Origin: Chrysomallon squamiferum
Lineage: Eukaryota > Mollusca > Gastropoda > Neomphalida > Peltospiridae
DNA: 64,000 bases
NCBI GenBank assembly: GCA_012295275.1
Contig: CM022673.1
Coordinates: 27,099,761 to 27,163,760 of the forward strand
Reading direction: 5' to 3'
A program made the translations under genes and the position numbers. Positions 18,013 through 30,634 of this stretch are shown here, in pieces; the stretch's first letter is position 1, and every line of letters starts with the position of its first letter. Under the pieces are notes generated by a model, which saw only the letters and a program-made list of their open reading frames with translations, did not search any database and had not been told where the DNA came from.

Positions 18013-21000
18013 AAATTTAAAAAAAAAATGAAACCACCACCTCAGCAAAAAAAAACCTATCAACTCAAAAGGATTATCCAAAAAGGTAAAATAAACTAGA
18101 CAAATCTGTGAATTTGTCTTACTGGCTTGCTGGTCCCTGTATGGACACTCCCAGAGGTGACTCTGTAAGGCACTGCGTGGTCCCTGAAATGAACAGCCCA
18201 GCCCAGACTTGATGCATCTCATCACCGCACCTCGACATCTGAACAAGATGAAAATTTGTAAATTATAATTTCAACATGTGAAGATGATATAAATTTATAA
18301 ATTATAATTTCAACATGTGAAGATGATATAAATTTGTAAATTATAATTTCAACATCTGAAGATGATATAAATTAAAATTTCAACAAACAAGATGAAAATT
18401 TTAAAAAATTTCAACATGTGAAGATGATATAAATTTATAAATTATAATTTCAACATGTGAAGATGATATAAATTTGTAAATTATAATTTCAACATCTGAA
18501 GATGATATAAATTTGTAAATTATAATTTCAACATCTGGACAAGATGAAAATTTGTAAATTATAATTTCAACATCTGAAGATGATATAAATTTGTAAATTA
18601 TAATTACAACATCTGAAGAAGATATACTTTTGTAAATTGTATATTTCAACATGAAGAATATATAGATTTGTAAATTATAATTTCAGGAAAATCAGTTGGG
18701 TAACTGCAATATATACATCACGTTTCTATGTGATCAGAAGTTTTGGAAATCTTTGTTAATAAATGTATATGATTTTAAAATAAAGCTTGCCTGAAAATTG
18801 TATATTTTATATATAGTCTGCACAACATTAATAAAATATCAGTGAATATAGACCATTTCAATATTCTTTTATGAATACATTTTTTTCAAATAAAGATGCA
18901 TCTGAAAGTACAGTTTATGTAGGCAACTACACTGTAACTGTATTTGGTCAATTTATCCACACAGACCAAATACAACAACAACAACAACAACAACAACAAA
19001 ATAATAATAATAATAATAAATAAATAAATAAACAAATAAAACAACTGACCTGTGAATCAGATGTGCTTCCAGTTCCGACCGTGTGAGCACTTCTTCGCAG
19101 TAATCCACATTGGGACACACAACCAACAACTTGTCCAACAACCTGAAAAACAAATAACAATAAATAAAGTAATAAAATGAAAGAAATATATATATCATCA
19201 TAACAACACATTAAGAAGCCATTTTTAATTTTTTTTCCTAAGTTGACTGATCATATAACTGACTGGTAGATCGGCAAATTTATTTTTGAAATGAATGGAA
19301 AATAATATTATTTTGTTATATTTTTGTTTCTTTATAAAAACAAAACTATTTGGATAGTAAGTTTCAAGTAGCTTATTTAATTTTATAGTATGTTATTTTT
19401 GTAGTACACATTTATGGAACAGTCAAAATGTATGAATGAATGAAAGAATGTTTAACAACACCTCAACATGTTCAATATCACAATAGTAACAAGATATAAA
19501 ATTTCAGCAGCCACCAAAAAAAGATAGTAATAATAATAAAAAATAAAAAAAAGATATAAAACCTTCAAAGATTTTATATAAAATTATACTCCTATGCTTC
19601 ATTAACTAATTTTGATTAAAAAAGATCTGTGCTGAATTAATCTGAAACAGACACGTAAAGACAACACTGCGGCAAATCAATAATTTTCATTATACCACCA
19701 TTACTTCTTTCATCAGTAATGCAGATTATACAGTGAACTTATTAATAATCTTAATAAAAACAATCACCTGAATGGGGTTAATACAACAGTATCTTCATTT
19801 TCCTCATACTGCGATGATGAACGTTTATCCATAATATAGTGTTAAAAATGTTAATACAGGGTTATAAAGAAAACAGGTTCCCACAAAAAGGCACAACCCT
19901 GGCAACATGTTGCAAATTTCTAGTTAAAACATTCATAAAAGATTTCTAAATTAAAATATATATGTGTGTATATAATAATATATATATATATAATAAACAG
20001 AAATAACTGTTGCCTTTTTAGATAATAACCAGGGAATCGATAAATTCAGCCAAAAGTAGAAGTCACATTATTATTTTTTTTTTTTTTTGTCCTTTACAGC
20101 CAACCAAAATAATTTCAAAAGATGTTCTTATTAATAGATGGCGAAATTTGTATAAAGAATCAACATTTGTAACTCAATAGCAGTCTACATAATAACTTCT
20201 AGAATAAATTTCATCACAGTTAAAAAACCAGACACCATGAAAGTAGACATCTCTTCTGCGAATCATCACCGACAACAGCAGACACATTTAATTCCAGTCA
20301 GCAGACGCGATATTCAATAAAACTTCCATTTTAACCCAGAACTAATTTTCCAGCAGAAGAAATCCTTCACAAGCAAAAAAATCAAATGAACTTCTGGCAA
20401 GAAAGACATCATCACAGTATTGAACACACACATACGCTCACATCAAGTTTGTCAGCAAAGAAAACAATGCCTATCATTACACTAATTGGTACTACGAGCA
20501 GTTTCAAAGGAACTTGACTCTGGAATTAATCCCACGAGACCAGGCTAAGGACAAACATGAACTCGTGCCATTGCCTACGAGTGATTATAACATATATATA
20601 CGAGCTTATTCTCGAAGTATGTCAGAACTGCTGTGTTCCTGGTTCACAACTATTGACCAGACAACAGGTGTTGCAGCTAGAACATGTGTCACCATCCCTG
20701 TGTTAAAATGAACATTCTAATTACATACTACGCTGATATATCTTAATCAATATACAGCTGCGATAAGCATTCATATTCATTTTTTATGTGACAAGTTGAC
20801 CAGTTTGCTGAAACTTATATGGAATAAACAAAAACAAAAGCAAAATTCGAAAAGATATTTAGTTTGGTTTTATAAAAATGTTACAGAGAAATAGTTTAAA
20901 TATGTGGTAATAAAGATACAAAAAAAAAAAAAGAGAGAATAATACAAATAAAATAAAAATCAATATAATACATTATGTTACACAATGCTATTATGTTACT

Positions 21001-23233
21001 ATAACAACCAAGTCCTACAGATAATAAAATACTGAAAAAATATTAAAAAAATAAAAAATAAAATAAAATAAATAAAATAAAATAAAAAATATTTAATAGT
21101 AAATATTCAGTCTATTTTATTTCTGAAATAATATTATATCATTTTGTTTGTTGTATTTCAAAAATTTTTCATGTACTAAAAGCCTGTAGTTTTAGAAGTC
21201 TAAGCAGGTCCACTTAATTGTGGAGTATTTCTAAACAGAAAATAAAAACTTGGTGATTACTGCAGCATTCTGATCAATACTTTCCACTACCAAGCAAACA
21301 TGAATTTAACTTTTGATTCCTGCACATACCTGAGTTCATGTTTGTGAAGGCATCATGAGAACAACTCCCCACTGATCAATGAATTAACTAACTATACAAA
21401 CAATCAGAAACCTGACATCATAAAAACTCAGGTGAAACATATCCTTCAGGATTAAATCCATGTTGAGTTAAAGCTACTGTAACATGAAGAATGATTGTGG
21501 TTTGAAACATTTAATGATGAAAACAACTGATGCTATTAAGACACTGAACTCAGAATATACTTCTGTGTTCTGGTAAAAAAAAAAAAAAAAATGCATATTC
21601 AATCTGATGGAAAATAAAATAATAATAAAAATATTTTTAGATGTTACTCTTTATAACTTGCATAAAAGAAATAAACTCAGTGGTTTAAAAAACAACTTTT
21701 GATAATTGTTTTAATTTTATTTTAATTTTATTTTATTTTTTTAAATATGTTTCACACAATAAACAAAATCTGCAAATCCTCATATAATATTTTGTATCAG
21801 GATCTGAATATCATAAAGATAAAAGAGAACATTAACAATACAAAGGCTCTTGTTCCTTTGAAAAAATGATCTTATTCACCTTTATGGATAATAAATAAAT
21901 TATACAGGTACATTATGAAGATCAGTTTCAGCATCAATCAAACTGTGACAGGTAAACAATTATTTCTTTTTTTATAACTAATCAATTGATGGATGTCTGG
22001 TTGGGAGTTAAATGAAATTCAAGCTATTTTCTTTTATTATTATTTTATTTTATTTATACTGAGGGAATTGTAACAATTGATCTACCTGTTTATTTTGGTA
22101 CCTGCTCTAGTGTCACCTGGTTGTTCTAACTATAAAAAAAAAAACGCTATTGATTTTTTTATCCATTACAATGAACTCATTTATCTGCCAATCACAACAT
22201 GTTTGTTATTACATTATATTTAATTATTATTCAGTCTAGGATTTATAAAATATATAAAAAAAAGAAGCTTATTATTATCTTGCTACTGACTGATTTTGCT
22301 GTTTTAAAAAAAAAAAAATTTGTTAATAATATATTCACATTCTGTATAAATATTTCAGATAAACACCATTTACAACTTGAAATAACAACAACAACAACAA
22401 CAACAAAACAACAATAATATCAACCCCAAAGCAATAACAAACCCACTTGAGAATTAATTTAGAATCATACCAGATTTCAATTTTTATATTTTTCTTTCTG
22501 TCACTGCAACCTCATAAAGAATCCAATGACACTTTTCACAACAGAACAATAAAAAAGAATGAACAGAGAGAAAGAAAAAAACAAGAAAGAAAGAAAAAAC
22601 AAAACAAAACCTATAATTTTTATAAGCAGGTACATGAATATATAATTACGTGTCATGGCTAGGGTATGCTAGCATGCAAAACCACTATCCATCATCAGCT
22701 AACATTAATCATAAATATGCCTCATTATCACTTTGTATTTCATTCTGACAGACGAGCATTAGCCTGAAGAAGAACATGTGCTTTCAGACAGTTAACAAAT
22801 TACCCTATTTATCTCATCATAGTTAGCCTTTTTTCTTCTTCTTCTTCTTGCGTTTTTTCATTTAGCAGCACTTAACTTAAATCTGTCTGCAGGCATAAAG
22901 CTTATCACTGTACCCAACAGACATTTTGTTATTATAGCACAAACACAGAGCTGGTTCGTCAAAGTCCAGATTAAGTTTTGGGTCTTTTTGGGAAAGGGAA
23001 GATGCATGAAAAAAGATCCCTTGCTGCTGATCAAAAAGAGTAACTCTTGAAATGATTGCAAAAGTTCCTTTTCTTCTTTTACCATTATTCACAATGTTAC
23101 AGATGACATTTAACAACTGCTTAAAAATTTAAAAAAGAGGAAAAAAAGAAAATTAAAAAAAAAATGCTTAGAAGTTTAGAACCCTTATTTCATTCATGCC
23201 CATATTTATTTATATTTAATATTTCAACTTTTA

Positions 23234-23275
<42 letters not shown>

Positions 23276-23957
23276 TTATAATACATACTTAATGTCCACT
23301 TCACTTTTTATTTAATGTCTGACATTGACTTAGGAAGTAATGAAGAATAAAAAAAAGGTCTAGATGATGAGGAATATAAAGTAGAATACAAGATCAAACA
23401 GACTATCAAGTATGCACAGCAACACACAAGCTGTAATTATTATACCAGATAATGCCATAGGAGTACCTGCTTATCATGACTTTGTTTCTCAACAAACATC
23501 AATAATAGTGGCTACTTAGTCTGTGATATAGAGAATCTATCGGAATAAAATCACAACTCTTGTTACTGGATTTGCAAGTCTGTCATTAACTTATTTCCAC
23601 TGATAATGCCAGATAATAGATAGTGATTATTTAGAAGGCCTCAGTATTGTGAGGTTAACAGAAAGAAATCAAACAGTTCTGTTGATATAATTGTCAGTAA
23701 CAATAAAAGCTTGGAAGAGAGAAGGAAAATGATCAGAACAAATCAACAGACTATTATATTAACTATTAATTTGATTTCATTTAAATATATATAAAATAAT
23801 ATATATATATATTTTTTAAATTATTAAAACAATTTTTATATTTTCAACTCCTGATAAAAAAAAAAAAAAGAACAACAAGTTTTCACAAAGCATAAAAGCC
23901 AACAGTAAACATTTTAAGGTTTAGCCCTTTTCTTCTCTGTCTAATAATTATCAACTT

Positions 23958-24007
<50 letters not shown>

Positions 24008-27000
24008 AGTTCATCACAGGCTTTTAACAGCACATAATGAAACAGTGAGAGCAAATTATCATTAAATGTGTGGCCATGAACTAAAAACATAACCTAGACA
24101 GACCAATGATAATTTTTTACCCAGGTAGAATCAATAATTCATTTGCAATTACAGTCACTCATAAAATAATTTGCCTATAGTATATAATAAAGTGAATCAT
24201 GTAGTATATAATAAAGTGAATCATGTAGTATATAATAAAGTGAATCATGCATTATGTATTGAAATATCAGTTCAATTAAATTTGTCTACACTGGAACTAA
24301 TGAATCTTGGTAGCCATATTCTGAGAAAAAATGATTATACATTGGCTTTCTCACGCTCCAGATTTACTGGAGTTTATTAACCTCACTGATGAGAAAATCC
24401 TCAATCATGTGAATGGTTACCCTTGTACAGAAATAAAATATGTTTTTAAAATGAATAAAATGTCTTCTTTATGTATAAGGCATCAGATAAGTTAAATTGC
24501 AGGAAATGTTTTTTTTTCTAAGATTTTCAACTGGAAACATCTTTGTAGATGAATACATGGTCTATGTTTCTGTGTTTGACACTGCAGAAAGGAATCCACA
24601 TTAAAACATGTGACTGAAAAATGCAGACTTGCAGTGAAAACAAAGAGAGAGACGTAGACAACAATATGTCTTTATGACTTTTTGTGTTATCATGGAGATA
24701 CCATCACCAAATATCAAAGTTTGAAAGACATTTTAGCCAGGTCACCACATCAAATATATCACTGTCTTAGAACTTCACAATTTAAACCACATTGGCTATA
24801 ACAACAAATTAAAAGCAACAATTTTAACAAAGATGTCAAAAGTATACACTAGTAAAACTGCATGCATTTTATCATTTAAACTGTAACAATCAGTTGAGTT
24901 TTAATTATCAAAATTAAAAACAGTACCTCAGCCAAGATTTAAAATATGTAATTTTCCATCTGTTCAGTAATAGCATCGTAATATTCACAGTTAACTCAAT
25001 CATTTAAATTAGAAACAAAATGCTAAAGTTTTGTAAAACATAGCTACTTATATAAAAACTTTCACTTTCATCACTTTCAGTTAGACCACCATGACAAGAA
25101 AGACTAGTGATTTTACCATCTAGAACATAATGACCAGAGCAACTAATTTATAGACCCTACTTTGACAAAGATATTAAATGGAAACACTGCTGCAAACTGC
25201 AAAAAAAGTTTCTGTTTTATCAATAACACCAGGAAAACAAAGATGATACATATCAATAATTAAAAATTTTTTTTTTTTTTTTTAAAATTTAATAATTAAT
25301 GACAACATTTTTTTAGGATGCAGATGCAAGATTTTTCATTTTATCACAAATCAAGTATAATGAGTTAAACTATGTTAATTACAAGAAACTTAGAAAGATT
25401 GTAACAATAGCGTTATCTGTATAAGATCAATTACTGAACAATCTAAACCACAAGAAATATCTTTTAAAAAAGGTGTCAACCATTACAGAAAGCTTTCTGT
25501 TTCATCAGTGATAAGGGCCAATCGGTTCAACAATCTTGAGTTTCAGGAAAGATGCTGAACAAAGGTGTGAACGTATGTTCAGTTTTAGTGAGGGGAAAAC
25601 ACAAGAGATTGCATGTCACACTGATGTACATTTGGTAAACTGATCTCTCTGGGTGATCAGATATGCAGGAGAATGGATGGTTGACGTGATGCAGACTATA
25701 CAGGTGTGAAATCTGAGGAACAAGAGTACTTTGAAATGATCAATTGTTTATAACATTCTACATTGTCACTTAGCTATTCACGCAGCAGGTGATTCAGTGA
25801 AAATAGCCGTACAGAAAGATTTTTTCCTATTAAAAACGTAAATCTAAACTTACGTTTTTTTTTTTTTTTATTTTTATTGTTACTGTTAAACAGATTTGCA
25901 ACAGTTTGTAATGTTTTTATTTGAAAATAAAAGAATCGAAATATGTTACAGTCTATTATTTCATATTTATTATTCAAAGTTCATAACTGTATAACAGAAT
26001 TTTATATATAAATACATTTTTTGCAAAAAAATAAAAATGTTGGTTTAATAAAAAAAATATCTACAATGCACAAAATTTGTTGATGACAGGATAAAACTAT
26101 AATCCCAAACAGAAGTTTGCATGAGAAAAAAAAAAAAAAAAAAAATGAAAATTTCTGTTTTCTTTATTCTGTTTCTTTTAAATAATAATAATAATAATAA
26201 AATACTGAAGTAAATACATACTTTATAATTATCACCTAGATTTAAACTGAAAAAAGGAAGGTAGGGTTATTTTAATGAATTGTCTTAATTTAGTTTTATA
26301 AAGTAAGAAAAAAAAAATGTTCTCAAAAATAGTAAAGATATGACATTTATTTATTATTATTATTATTTTTAAAGTAGCTGTCAGATATTTTTTGTGACTA
26401 AGTTGAACTGTTCAGACATTTTAAAAAATTATTTTTTCTCAGCAGAAATATCAAGAAAACAAAAGAATATTTAGCATGTTTATTTGGCCATTAAATCTGT
26501 TGTCCAAACTGCCCAAGGTCAGTGCAAAGGTTATAAAAATCTATAGGTGTTATCTTGTTGCATGGTTTCATGCAAACATATAACCAAACAGTGACTATAT
26601 TACAAATCAATATTATATGAAATTTAGAAAAATTACTGTTTGGAGATTTTTATTTTTTATAGCTCTTTAGAAAAATTAAATCAGAAGATATGTAATATTA
26701 AAAAAAAAAAATTATAATAATAAAAAAATAAATGTAAATCAATAAAAATATGTAATAATATGCAGGGTTAATCATTATAATCAAATAGGTAAAACATAGG
26801 TGATCAGTATATAGCATGTCTACAGTATGAATATATATGTATGTAAGTATTGAATATGTGACTGTGTGTCAGTGTGTGTATGTGTGTGTCTGTCTGTGTA
26901 ATAAATTCAGGCAACTGCCTGGTATTGGTTATTTTTAACAGTCATTAATACAAATGCTAGAAATTATTTCATTTATTTTTTATTATTTAGCTGTTTATAT

Positions 27001-28602
27001 TTTTACTGTCGTCATTATACATACATACATACATACATACATATGCACATCAAAAAATCTTTAAAAAGATATCTGATAATATAATATACCATTTGTACAA
27101 ATTGTCTTAACAAGCTGAGTCTCCTCAACATTCAACTATTAGTCTACAGTTTATCTGAAAAGAAGTCATGTTCTGAACAGAGAATAGTTAAATGTCCTGT
27201 TGCAGATGAAATAATTTTCATTCATAAATTTATAGCTATCTTACTATAAATATTTAAAAATATATATATTTATTACATTAAAAAAAAAAAAAGAAATAAA
27301 TGAAATCATAACAGGAATTATTTGTGCAAGAACTGTTACACTGTTCACTGCATGGACTAAATGATCATGGAAAGATAAATGACATAATCATCTGAATAGA
27401 GATAATGAATAACAGAATAACAATGGATAAACATATGGAAAAAACCCAGATTAAAACAGAAAAAAAGAAAAGCCCAGGAAATAGTGAAAAACAAATCAAA
27501 AGCAAGTTCTGATAATGGTTTATATATATACTTCTTTTTTTTCTGTTTGTATTTGATGATTATTTAACTTAAATCATTATAATTTTGATGATGCAAGAAA
27601 CAGCGTACAGTAACAACAGATTCAGACTGAAAAAGAACAAGATCAATACACTGGAAGTGAATGGAAATCGGAGAGAAGCAAACCGAGTGTGTCTTCAAGT
27701 AATTACACGACGAGCAGTAACGTAAATGAGCCAATACTGTATCGGAGATGTACTGCAGTTCATTTTTGTTTTTAGTCATAATAACAACAAAAAATATTTA
27801 AAAAAAGAATCAATCAATGTAAACTGCACAACATGGTAAACAAAGTGGTGCAGTTAATGACTCATTAATGACCAAAAATAATAAGTTGCCAAGCAACAAC
27901 ATAAAAATCGGAGGAGAGGAGAAGGCCGCACTCATGAAGTAATCAATAATATGGCATTTACATGAATCACAGCCATCAACGAGAGAGAAAGAAGAGGGAA
28001 AAAAAACATTCTGTTTTGTACTCATTGTGATTGGAAGTCTTTAACTCGTGAATGAAAAGAAACCTTTACTAAATGATGGCTGTGGGACATCCAACTCGGC
28101 AGTATAGACATTGATGAGCTGGTTAAATGAAGAAATAAAATAAATGATAATAGTGTTTGCTAATGTAATAGCCTTTAAGTTTGTGATTTTTTTTTTTTTT
28201 TTTTTTTTAAAGAAGGTATTAAAACCTGTAGCAGATACTGAACCTTCTGATAAAATTAATTTTGTTATGACTGGAAATTATAAAACATTTTGTAGCTTAA
28301 TTTTAAATAAAAAGCAAACTTAATTTTAATTAATGTGTACTATAGATTTTCAGTTTTAACTGTTAAAACTTATTAGATATTATATATATATATATATTAA
28401 CTAAATTCTGGTAATGGAAGATGGGAGATAAATATGAATTGATTATTAATATTCTGAGGCAAGAGGTATAGAAAGGTAAATATAATCAAACAAATTAATG
28501 TTTTTGACTTTTGTTGTTGTTGGTTTTTTGTTGGTTTTTTTTTGGGGGATAATACATTTTATTACCTAATCAAATGTTTTCTGTAAGAAAAAATTCTTCT
28601 AT

Positions 28603-28683
<81 letters not shown>

Positions 28684-30634
28684 CCCAAACACAAATACCA
28701 CCCATAGACTCATACAAAAAGCAATGTACCACTGACTACAACAATGTAGTCAGAATAACCTAATAAGTCTGTGTTCCTAGAAATATCCAGTAGTACCCTT
28801 CAAATAATGAACTTTACAACATGACTAATGACTAATGACTTGACAGTTTGTAGATCAATGTGAAGGGTAGCCTTTTATAAACGTAATTTTCTAACTTTCA
28901 TATCAAATGTTTGCAACCAAAAAAACTGCATCAGATCTGTATGATGTAGAATTTTGCTTACAAATCATGTGACTTCAACACAGTGTATGATGATCCATGA
29001 CTGAAAAATTACTTTTTCTGCTCATATTATTTTTTGGATTTCAAAACTTTTTAGAATTTTGGATATGGGATTTTCAACCTGTATAAGATCTGCTGCTTTT
29101 CTGTGATTAGAATGCTATGAATGAAAGGCAGTACTGAAAAAGCATATTTTTTATATTAATTAATTTATGGATGACATATATATGGTTTGGGGAGGGAGGA
29201 AATGGTTCTTTTGAACAGATATACAGCATTATTAATATATATGAATAAAATATACAAATCACAATATTGTTTATAAATATTTAAACAAATATATATATAA
29301 ATTTAAAGAATTAAAAAATCTGCACACTTTAACTAAGCTGTGAGACTGTCAATGTCAAATTATTTATTAAAACAACACCTGCAATGCCTATAGTTAGAAC
29401 CCTCAGTTAATCAATATATTTATTAAAAGGCAACTCCACCTGACAGTTCAATGCGTAATGACAATTTATCAATCAATGAGTCTGTGCCTCAAGAGTAATC
29501 ATGTAAAAATTGACCCAGTTTATGGAACTGCATGTAGCAAAGTCCAGATTTTGGACAGGTCAGGTCAGCCAGGTCGTATAACAAGTATAAACAAATTGTC
29601 TCCCTTGAAGAAGGATAACTGTTATCTTTGTGGAGTAGTGTATTGTTGTAAAAAGGAAACATGGACTTCCTGAGCTTTTGATTTATAAACATATGGGGTT
29701 ATCTTATGTCAGGATTGTACACACAGTAAGAATGGCAGCCAACATTTCTTCTCTGATAAGCAATATGAGATATTTTTATGTGTACCTTCCCATAGATAAA
29801 TTTCAAGCTAATACCACAGCCTTTCGTAAACCAATGGCAGAGCACTGGTTGGGATTGGAAATAAGGTGTATTACTGGTAGATGGTTTCTATTTGTATGTG
29901 TGATCTGTTTATCTACTTAACCACAGTTATAAACAGAAATCAAATATTTATTACTAAATTTGCTGCTTCTGCCAATATTCTACCTATCATTTGTATCTAC
30001 ATTTTGTCCTTATACACATGTATATATATATATATATGTAACAAATTATTCCATGAAAAAACAGAATTTTCAAAAACATTAATTTATCATCTTAAGTTAA
30101 TGGAAGTAAAAAAAAAGTACTAAGGTATTCCTTAGGGAAAACACTTGGCTTCAGTGAAAATCTAACACGTGTTTATTAATTATTTAAATATAAGTTGTTT
30201 TCTTTTCTTCTTTTTTTTCCTTTCTTTTTTATAAATCTAATGAGATAATATATTATTAAAAAAGAAAAATAATTTCTTGGTGTTAGCAGCCACTTTCACA
30301 CAACAGAAAGAAACTTCTCCAATGTTAGAGAGCAAACAAAACAAAGAATTTTGTACCTGCGGACAAGAATGCTGGAAGGCTGATAGTCTTTGGGCGTCAA
30401 GGGCAGACGATCAATCGGACACTGCTTCTGAATCTTGAGGTAGTTTTTCAGACACCTAGAACAGTAGGTGTGTCCACACTTGGTGTCCAGTGGGTTGACC
30501 AGCGGCTGCAGGCAAATCTGACACATGAGGTCCTCGTCGACAGCCTGGTAGTAGTCGTAGAGGTGCGTGCCGTGCAGTTCGTGGAACTGGCCACACGTCT
30601 GACATACCGACGAGCCTAGTGGCAGTGACATCAT
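12678..30634 (-). CDS. LNX: LNX-type E3 ubiquitin ligase (RING plus four PDZ)
   Basis: Twelve coding exons on the minus strand: 30634-30357, 19142-19050, 18238-18123, 17524-17317, 16830-16701, 16345-16279, 16012-15865, 15286-15113, 14888-14766, 14579-14392, 13708-13550, 12813-12678. Total 1820 nt, one base short of 607 codons because of a single missing G in exon 4 (see findings). Residues 38-75 form a RING of C3HC3D type (C38, C41, C53, H55, C58, C61, C72, D75), as in vertebrate LNX1/LNX2. It is followed by a TRAF-like zinc-finger part (residues about 94-160). Four PDZ domains follow, with carboxylate loops LGIS, LGIK, LGIS and LGFS. The C-terminus, PGTIV, fits a class I PDZ ligand. The family is known to ubiquitinate Numb and to scaffold membrane proteins. 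The Numb-binding NPxY/F motif between zinc fingers and PDZ1 is not evident; only NPVL is present. There are two ATGs at the start (30634 and 30631); an in-frame TAG lies upstream. An acceptor-like site at about 30663 suggests a 28 nt 5' UTR part in this exon. LNX2-like by eye, but invertebrates are usually described with a single LNX. Confidence 0.92.
13320..13535. repeat. Interrupted (AAT)n/(AAC)n tract in LNX intron 11
   Basis: About 200 bp of AATAAT with scattered AAC and AGT variants beside the donor of LNX exon 11. On the minus strand it translates as long Leu, Ile or Tyr runs in all frames, so the long open frame over it is an artefact of repeat content joined to real exon 11 codons. 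Confidence 0.9.
13701..14116. repeat. 37 bp minisatellite that repeats the LNX exon 11 splice acceptor
   Basis: Eleven tandem copies of a 37 bp unit, plus strand GACACATTCTGAAAACACAA then AACAGACGTTTAGATCT. On the LNX sense strand each unit contains a pyrimidine-rich stretch, TTTTCAG and then AATGTGTCAG. The first copy is the true exon 11 acceptor: CAG then A-ATG-TGT-CAG, the first ten exon bases. The second copy has the AG changed to GG; the other nine upstream copies retain it. The array ends at about 14116 and overlaps the exon by about 8-10 bases. Confidence 0.95.
15417..15640. repeat. Tandem array in LNX intron 7
   Basis: Imperfect repeats of a unit with the words AATAAATAAAGACCACCATT, ATTCTTAATAAAGGTA and CTGATCATTCTTAAAATTAA. 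Three to four copies of unequal length are seen, including one with an internal deletion. No coding content. Confidence 0.75.
17123..17158. repeat. (AC)n microsatellite in LNX intron 4
   Basis: An uninterrupted AC run of about 18 dinucleotides between the PDZ1 exons. No other function is visible. Confidence 0.95.
17969..18010. repeat. Poly-A tract (T run in the LNX transcript)
   Basis: About 42 consecutive A in LNX intron 3, preceded by AACC. On the transcript strand it is a long U run about 110 nt downstream of the exon 3 donor. No adjoining retroposed gene body is visible, so it is treated as a simple homopolymer. Confidence 0.9.
18235..18686. repeat. 39 bp minisatellite that repeats the LNX exon 3 splice acceptor
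   Basis: About twelve imperfect copies of a roughly 39 bp unit, plus strand ACATCTGAAGATGATATAAA then TTTGTAAATTATAATTTCA. On the sense strand most units contain CTTCAG followed by ATGTTGA. The real exon 3 acceptor (GTTCAG then ATGTCGAGG) is the copy nearest the exon. In four of the copies the word is ACATGTGAAG, which removes the AG. One copy (near 18531) keeps the longer CTTGTCCAG form like the real site. The 39 bp length gives an in-phase peptide repeat in one frame, which is not coding. Confidence 0.93.
22860..23110 (+). mobile_element. Degenerate molluscan SINE-like copy
   Basis: The core AAAAGATCCCTTGCTGCTGA followed by TCAAAAAGAGTAACTCTTGA matches, from memory, the central and 3' part of a tRNA-derived SINE very common in gastropod and bivalve genomes (GATCCCTTGCTGCTAATC and GAAAAGAGTAGCCCATGAAG). 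A related CTTGCTGCT/TTTGCTGCT word occurs in the SINE at 43570-43830. The 5' half is poorly conserved and no A or B box is seen. Family assignment is from memory and needs a repeat-library search. Confidence 0.45.
24178..24249. repeat. 24 bp triplication
   Basis: Three exact tandem copies of TAGTATATAATAAAGTGAAT plus CATG. Intronic in LNX. No other feature. Confidence 0.95.
28607..28679. repeat. (AC)n microsatellite, 73 bp
   Basis: An uninterrupted AC run in LNX intron 1, about 1.7 kb downstream (in transcript sense) of the RING exon. It is the longest AC run in the window. Confidence 0.95.
29800..29885 (-). mobile_element. Possible SINE fragment, antisense
   Basis: The stretch CACAGCCTTTCGTAAACCAA then TGGCAGAGCACTGGTTGGGA and TTGGAAATAAG resembles, from memory, the reverse complement of the internal part of the same molluscan SINE (a conserved GCACTGGCTGGAACGAGAAATA-like segment). 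The sequence to its left (29458-29800) is less AT-rich than the surroundings and may be part of the same or another element. Low certainty. Confidence 0.3.

Larger units (their letters stand above)
19143..30356. other. LNX intron 1 (11.2 kb)
   Basis: This lies between the RING exon and the zinc-finger exon; the junction reads LVR-RLLDKLL, contiguous as in vertebrate LNX, so no coding exon is needed in it. It holds SINE-like fragments (about 22860-23110 and 29800-29885), a 24 bp triplication at 24178-24249, (TA)n at about 23960-23997, (AC)n at 28607-28679, and two less AT-rich islands (about 20220-20715 and 27560-28140). Otherwise AT-rich and featureless. Confidence 0.7.

Noticed and set aside
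18401-18652. Open frame with a repeating 13-residue peptide ([12 protein letters not shown])
   Set aside because: It is the 39 bp intronic minisatellite read in one frame, not a protein repeat; the exon 3 boundary lies beside it.
29458-29920. Two consecutive plus-strand open frames of 71 and 80 codons
   Set aside because: No recognisable domain; the region contains a probable SINE fragment and lies in an LNX intron.
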